DNA of 8,725 nt from Anaerolineae bacterium (lineage in GTDB: Bacteria > Chloroflexota > Anaerolineae > Promineifilales > Promineifilaceae): positions 1 to 8,725 of the forward strand of contig JANQGC010000171.1 in assembly GCA_028277515.1 (NCBI GenBank). Reading direction: 5' to 3'. This document shows positions 5,641 through 8,725 of this stretch, in pieces. Numbering within the stretch: position 1 is the first letter of the stretch; the number at the start of each line of letters is the position of its first letter. The position numbers and the translations under genes were made by a program. The notes beneath the pieces were generated by a model. That model made no database searches. It was not told the DNA's origin and saw only the letters and a program-made list of their open reading frames with translations.

Positions 5641-6438
5641 TTATCGTCGTTGGCTGGCTTGAATTCTACTGTTAGATCTATTAATGCGGCTGTTTGGAAC
5701 CGGCGGCCGTTGCCGTAAACGTGATGATCTTGATTGTGGACTACGATTTGTAGAGTTTATTGGTGTTGGCGTTAAGACAGGCGTTGCTTTCGATGGTTCT
5801 TGTGCCTGCATGTTCATACTAGATGATGGTTTTGGGGCAGCCTTGGCCCGTGAAGGCGCGGGTTGGCGGCGCCTGTTTGAGCTTGACCTATTCGTGTTGG
5901 TAGGATTTGACCGACGTCGTTTGCCCGAAGATTTTTTGGAATTAAAGAGGTGCTCACCAGCGATGGACAATGATCCGATAAAAAGGATACGTGTTAACCA
6001 AACGAGAATTGCCACAAATATGGGCACATACCGCAGAAGTTGTTCTCGACTTAAGACCTCATTTCCAAAATTATTGTTTAGCAGAGTAACTGAAACAGCC
6101 CACCAGGTCATGACGGCGTTCATGGTCGCTCCGAGCAGCCAGGCCCCCATCAAATACCAGGCTTCCTTGGATTCTTTGCCATCCGCCGAAGAAAATAGCC
6201 TGTTTAATCCAGCAAAATCAATAGCACAAAATGCCACGGCCAAAATGGCTGCCCAATGAAATCCAAGAAATGTGACATCACCAAGTAAATTTTGCAAGGC
6301 AAACTTGGTTGTATCAAAATTAAATATTTCAAATGCGATTAAAGCGACAAAGAGTATGATTCCTACGAATAAACCTTTGTGCGCCCTTGGATCAAGTGAT
6401 GATAAGCTGCTTGAGAGTCCTAATTGACTATTGCTCAT
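5641..6438 (-). CDS. Four-helix membrane protein with long basic tail, function unknown
   Basis: I place the start at ATG 6438 because GGAGG (CCTCC at 6444-6448) sits five bases before it; a GTG at 6450 would bury that site in the gene. The 265-residue product has four predicted membrane segments, at about 22-40, 60-80, 94-118 and 138-160. A 100-residue tail (166-265) follows, full of Ser, Asn, Pro and Arg, beginning NSKKSSGKRRRSNP and ending RIQASQRR. By the positive-inside rule the tail is cytoplasmic, where it could bind nucleic acid, acidic lipid or a partner protein. I do not recognise the family. It is first of three genes on this strand and is followed by a peptidoglycan-cleaving enzyme, which hints at envelope work. 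Its promoter carries two LexA-like boxes, which hints at induction by DNA damage. Confidence 0.75.
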   Translation of the reverse strand: MSNSQLGLSSSLSSLDPRAHKGLFVGIILFVALIAFEIFNFDTTKFALQNLLGDVTFLGFHWAAILAVAFCAIDFAGLNRLFSSADGKESKEAWYLMGAWLLGATMNAVMTWWAVSVTLLNNNFGNEVLSREQLLRYVPIFVAILVWLTRILFIGSLSIAGEHLFNSKKSSGKRRRSNPTNTNRSSSNRRRQPAPSRAKAAPKPSSSMNMQAQEPSKATPVLTPTPINSTNRSPQSRSSRLRQRPPVPNSRINRSNSRIQASQRR

Positions 6439-6503
6439 GATTGCCTCCACGAATGTTGTTTGGGACCTTTTAAATTTATCTTGGTCGGGTAAAATAACTG
6501 AAA

Positions 6504-6558
6504 AATATAGAACAAATGGTCTAGTTGAGAGATTAGCACATATGTTCTACTCTGTCAA
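6504..6558 (-). promoter_or_regulatory. Promoter of the membrane-protein gene with two LexA-like boxes
   Basis: On the - strand a perfect -35 TTGACA (6558-6553) is followed after 17 bases by TAATCT (6535-6530), with TG one base before it (TG-C-TAATCT, an extended -10). The spacer is filled by GCACATATGTTC (+ strand 6536-6547), one base from the Gram-positive LexA core GAAC-N4-GTTC and sharing ACATATGTTC with the CGAACATATGTTCG consensus. A second box, GAACAAATGGTC (6510-6521), also one mismatch, covers the expected start of transcription near 6523. Box centres are 26 bp apart. A second -10-like TATATT (6509-6504) abuts the second box but has no -35. The leader to ATG 6438 would be about 85 bases. 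Confidence 0.6.
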
Positions 6559-6616
6559 GAGGGATTTTTTATGATTTCATCCTTAGTTTTTTCACTTATA
6601 AGTAAATACTCGAAAG

Positions 6617-6674
6617 GTTTGTCAATTTTTATTTTCTTGCACCTCTGGAAATCCCAAAGAAAAAATTGACAAAC
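6617..6674. repeat. 14-bp perfect inverted repeat in the divergent region before priA
   Basis: GTTTGTCAATTTTT (6617-6630) and AAAAATTGACAAAC (6661-6674) are exact reverse complements separated by 30 bases. With a single bulged G the match extends three more bases outward (AAAG on the left, CTTT on the right). Each arm contains a TTGACA hexamer facing outward. No gene ends here, so it is not acting as a terminator; an operator or a divergent promoter pair is more likely. Confidence 0.65.
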
Positions 6675-6694
6675 TTTATGCAAAACTATTTAAA
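6666..6694 (+). promoter_or_regulatory. Candidate priA promoter
   Basis: TTGACA (6666-6671), a perfect -35, is followed after exactly 17 bases by TTTAAA (6689-6694, four of six). Transcription would start near 6701, leaving about 22 bases before ATG 6723. The -35 lies in the right arm of the 14-bp inverted repeat. On the opposite strand the left arm gives TTGACA (6625-6620) with TATAAG (6600-6595), spaced 19 bases, a weaker leftward promoter. Confidence 0.5.
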
Positions 6695-6722
6695 TGAATT
6701 GATTAGCTGTTAGAATTGCCTT

Positions 6723-8725
6723 ATGTATGCCGAAATTGCGGTGAATATCTCTGCCCCATTAAAGGGTACATTCCATTATTTCATTCCTTCAGATTTGCAG
6801 CCGGTCCTTACACCTGGCCACCTGGTTCAGGTTGAATTCGGCCGTAGGCTGGCCCAAGGGATCGTACTCAAGATTGATCCCATATCGCCTGTTGAGGAAA
6901 CAAAACCGGTTATTTCATTAATTGATGATATTCCGGTATTACGAAACTGGCAGATAGAATTGGCTCAATGGTTGTCCACATATTATTTGGCGCCTTTAAA
7001 TAGTTGTCTGCGATTGATGCTGCCACCTGGACTCACGCGTTGGGCTGATGTTATTTATGACGTCAATCCCCATTGGGATGGAAAGGGGACAATTACAGAA
7101 AAGCAGCAGTTACTTCTCGACTTATTCAATAATCAGAAAGCATTGAGAACCCGACAAATTTCCAGGCGGTTGGGGAAAAAGAGCGAATGGCAGCCGGCGG
7201 CCGACCAGCTTGTCAGGCGCAACATTTTACGAAAAGCATCTGTTCTTGATCCGCCCCGCATACGGCCAAAGATGATGCGCACGGCCATTATGAACGCCGG
7301 CCCTGAATGGAAGCTGATGGCAGCAACCAGCCTTGGCCGAAAAAGTTTACAGGCTGAACTTTTACTGTATTTAATTACAAGCGATGACCCGGTCCCCCTG
7401 GAAAAAATTGTGTTGGAAGAGACTGGAATTGCTGTTCATCACGTTGAGCAGTTAGTAAAGAAAGGATTTGTCAGAAGGTCGCAACCAGAGACGATACTCG
7501 TTCCTGCGATCAGGTCTGATGATTTCCCTCCCCAGTATCGTGAGATTTTATCAAAGCTGCCCCAACCTGCATCTGAACTAGCAGATATGTCTGAAGAGTT
7601 GAGTGCCCAAGAGTTAATATTCTTCAGCGAACAACCAGCCACAATTAGCCTGGCTATCTCGGAAAATGAGGCGCTCTGGCAGGTGATGCGCCTGCGGAAG
7701 GCTCAGAAATATTACAAAATCTTGGATTTTTTAGCCGCTGAAATGCAACCAATTCCCATATCAGCCATTTACGAGCGTACAGGGTGCAATTTGACGCACC
7801 TGCGACGGCTGGAAAAGCTGGAACTCATCCAGTTTGGTACGGAAGAAATCTGGCGTGATTCGATGCTCGACCGGGATTATGTGACGACAACAGCCCCCTT
7901 GTTGACGGCCGATCAGCAGCGGGTTTGGGGTGAAATCTTTCAGCATGGAGAGTTCGGCGATGCAATTGGTGAAACACAAGCTTCGGTTACACCTGTACTG
8001 CTTCATGGCGTTACCGGCAGCGGTAAAACTGAAATATACATGCGGGCGATCGCGCGTTGTCTCGCTCAAGGCCGGCAAGCCATTGTACTTGTGCCGGAGA
8101 TCGCACTCACTCCCCAAACCGTTCGCCGTTTTGCCTCAAGATTTCCTGGTAAGGTAGCCGTTTTACACAGCCGTCTGAGTGATGGGGAACGGTACGATAC
8201 CTGGCGGCGCGCCCGGCAGGGATTGTTTGATATCGTTGTTGGCCCGCGCAGCGCGCTCTTCACTCCTTTTGAACAAATAGGTGTCATTGTTGTGGATGAA
8301 GAGCATGATGCCAGTTACCGGCAAACACCACCGGTCCCTCCACCCTATTATCATGCGACAGAGACGGCCGTTGCTGCCGGCCAGATTATGGGAGCCAATG
8401 TGATTTTAGGCAGCGCCACCCCTGATGTCGTCAGCTATCACCGGGCACTGGGAGGCCAATATCGTTTGTTGGAGCTGCCTAAGCGTATTATGGGTCATCG
8501 TTTAAGGGTCGAAAGCCAGGCCAGGCGCCTGGCAATTGGTAGTAAATATTTGCCCGTAGAAGGTGATCCGCAAGATGCATATGAAATCCCACTGCCACCC
8601 GTACAAATTGTTGATCTGCGACAGGAACTGCGCGCCGGCAATCGCTCTATCTTCAGCCGGGCCTTGGCCCATGCGCTGGATGAAACCCTCGACCGCGGCG
8701 AGCAAGCCATTCTGTTTTTAAATCG
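6723..8725 (+). CDS. priA: Primosomal protein N' (replication restart helicase PriA), C-terminus cut off
   Basis: An uninterrupted frame runs from ATG 6723 (an in-frame TAG lies at 6711) to the window edge: 667 complete codons. The N-terminal 3'-DNA-binding domain is clear (YAEIAVNISAPLKGTFHYFIP, FGRRLAQGIVL, YYLAPLNSCLRLMLPPG). Three winged-helix-like segments follow at about 123-172, 208-255 and 326-380. The helicase core then shows Walker A GVTGSGKTEIY (429-439, Lys435), LVPEIALTPQ, VLHSRLSDGER, GPRSALF, the DEEH box (525-528) and LGSATPDV. PriA recognises stalled or repaired forks and D-loops, unwinds DNA 3' to 5' and reloads the replicative helicase. The Walker lysine is about 200 residues later than in E. 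coli PriA (Lys230), because of the extra winged-helix region. The zinc-binding cysteines and the second helicase half lie beyond the window. No strong ribosome binding site precedes the ATG. Confidence 0.95.
   Translation, partial: MYAEIAVNISAPLKGTFHYFIPSDLQPVLTPGHLVQVEFGRRLAQGIVLKIDPISPVEETKPVISLIDDIPVLRNWQIELAQWLSTYYLAPLNSCLRLMLPPGLTRWADVIYDVNPHWDGKGTITEKQQLLLDLFNNQKALRTRQISRRLGKKSEWQPAADQLVRRNILRKASVLDPPRIRPKMMRTAIMNAGPEWKLMAATSLGRKSLQAELLLYLITSDDPVPLEKIVLEETGIAVHHVEQLVKKGFVRRSQPETILVPAIRSDDFPPQYREILSKLPQPASELADMSEELSAQELIFFSEQPATISLAISENEALWQVMRLRKAQKYYKILDFLAAEMQPIPISAIYERTGCNLTHLRRLEKLELIQFGTEEIWRDSMLDRDYVTTTAPLLTADQQRVWGEIFQHGEFGDAIGETQASVTPVLLHGVTGSGKTEIYMRAIARCLAQGRQAIVLVPEIALTPQTVRRFASRFPGKVAVLHSRLSDGERYDTWRRARQGLFDIVVGPRSALFTPFEQIGVIVVDEEHDASYRQTPPVPPPYYHATETAVAAGQIMGANVILGSATPDVVSYHRALGGQYRLLELPKRIMGHRLRVESQARRLAIGSKYLPVEGDPQDAYEIPLPPVQIVDLRQELRAGNRSIFSRALAHALDETLDRGEQAILFLN

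Noticed and set aside
5684..6259. A 191-residue + strand open frame opposite the membrane-protein gene.
   Set aside because: Its product is rich in Arg, Cys and Gly without domain character, it has no ribosome binding site, and it lies entirely opposite a convincing gene with membrane segments and GGAGG.
7761..8710. Several open frames on both strands in the right part of the window.
   Set aside because: All are shadows of priA, whose frame is continuous and carries every helicase motif expected up to the edge.

Overview
The window is chromosomal DNA of moderate GC, with AT-rich intergenic spacers. It most resembles a Chloroflexota (Anaerolineae-like) bacterium. The reasons are a DUF3179 lipoprotein on a long Pro/Glu/Thr linker, a short HxxxCxxC zinc-finger protein of the kind common in that phylum, an N-terminally enlarged PriA, and Gram-positive-type LexA-like boxes. 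This assignment is an inference from protein flavour; the window holds no rRNA or other marker.

Left part, + strand: the last 50 codons of a manganese-dependent (family II) inorganic pyrophosphatase overlap by one base (TAGTG) a SpoU/TrmH-type RNA methyltransferase that carries an N-terminal zinc ribbon. After about 300 bases without a gene comes a DUF3179 lipoprotein. Next is a frameshifted zinc-finger gene (2652-2847), then a stomatin-like (slipin) membrane protein, closed by a strong bidirectional terminator at 3750-3779.

Middle part, - strand: reading leftwards from 6438, there is a four-helix membrane protein with a 100-residue basic tail (unknown function), a membrane-anchored lytic transglycosylase-like protein, and a UPF0173 metal-dependent hydrolase. 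A terminator at 4681-4710 follows the transglycosylase. The right end, + strand, is the first 667 codons of PriA, the replication-restart helicase, cut by the window edge.

The most interesting content is regulatory. (1) Two pairs of near-identical 11-bp palindromes (GTGAC-W-GTCAC) lie upstream of the hydrolase and of the transglycosylase. Their centres are 47 and 46 bp apart while the DNA between them is unrelated. This looks like a two-operator control element shared by two genes, with no regulator gene in the window. (2) The membrane-protein gene has a promoter with a perfect -35 and an extended -10. A LexA-like box (GcACATATGTTC) fills its spacer and a second box sits at the start site. 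(3) The divergent region before priA holds a 14-bp inverted repeat whose arms carry -35 hexamers pointing outward. (4) The palindrome CGGCCG, mostly as ACGGCCGA, is strikingly frequent across the window.

No CRISPR array, transposase, tRNA, rRNA or obvious defence system was seen.
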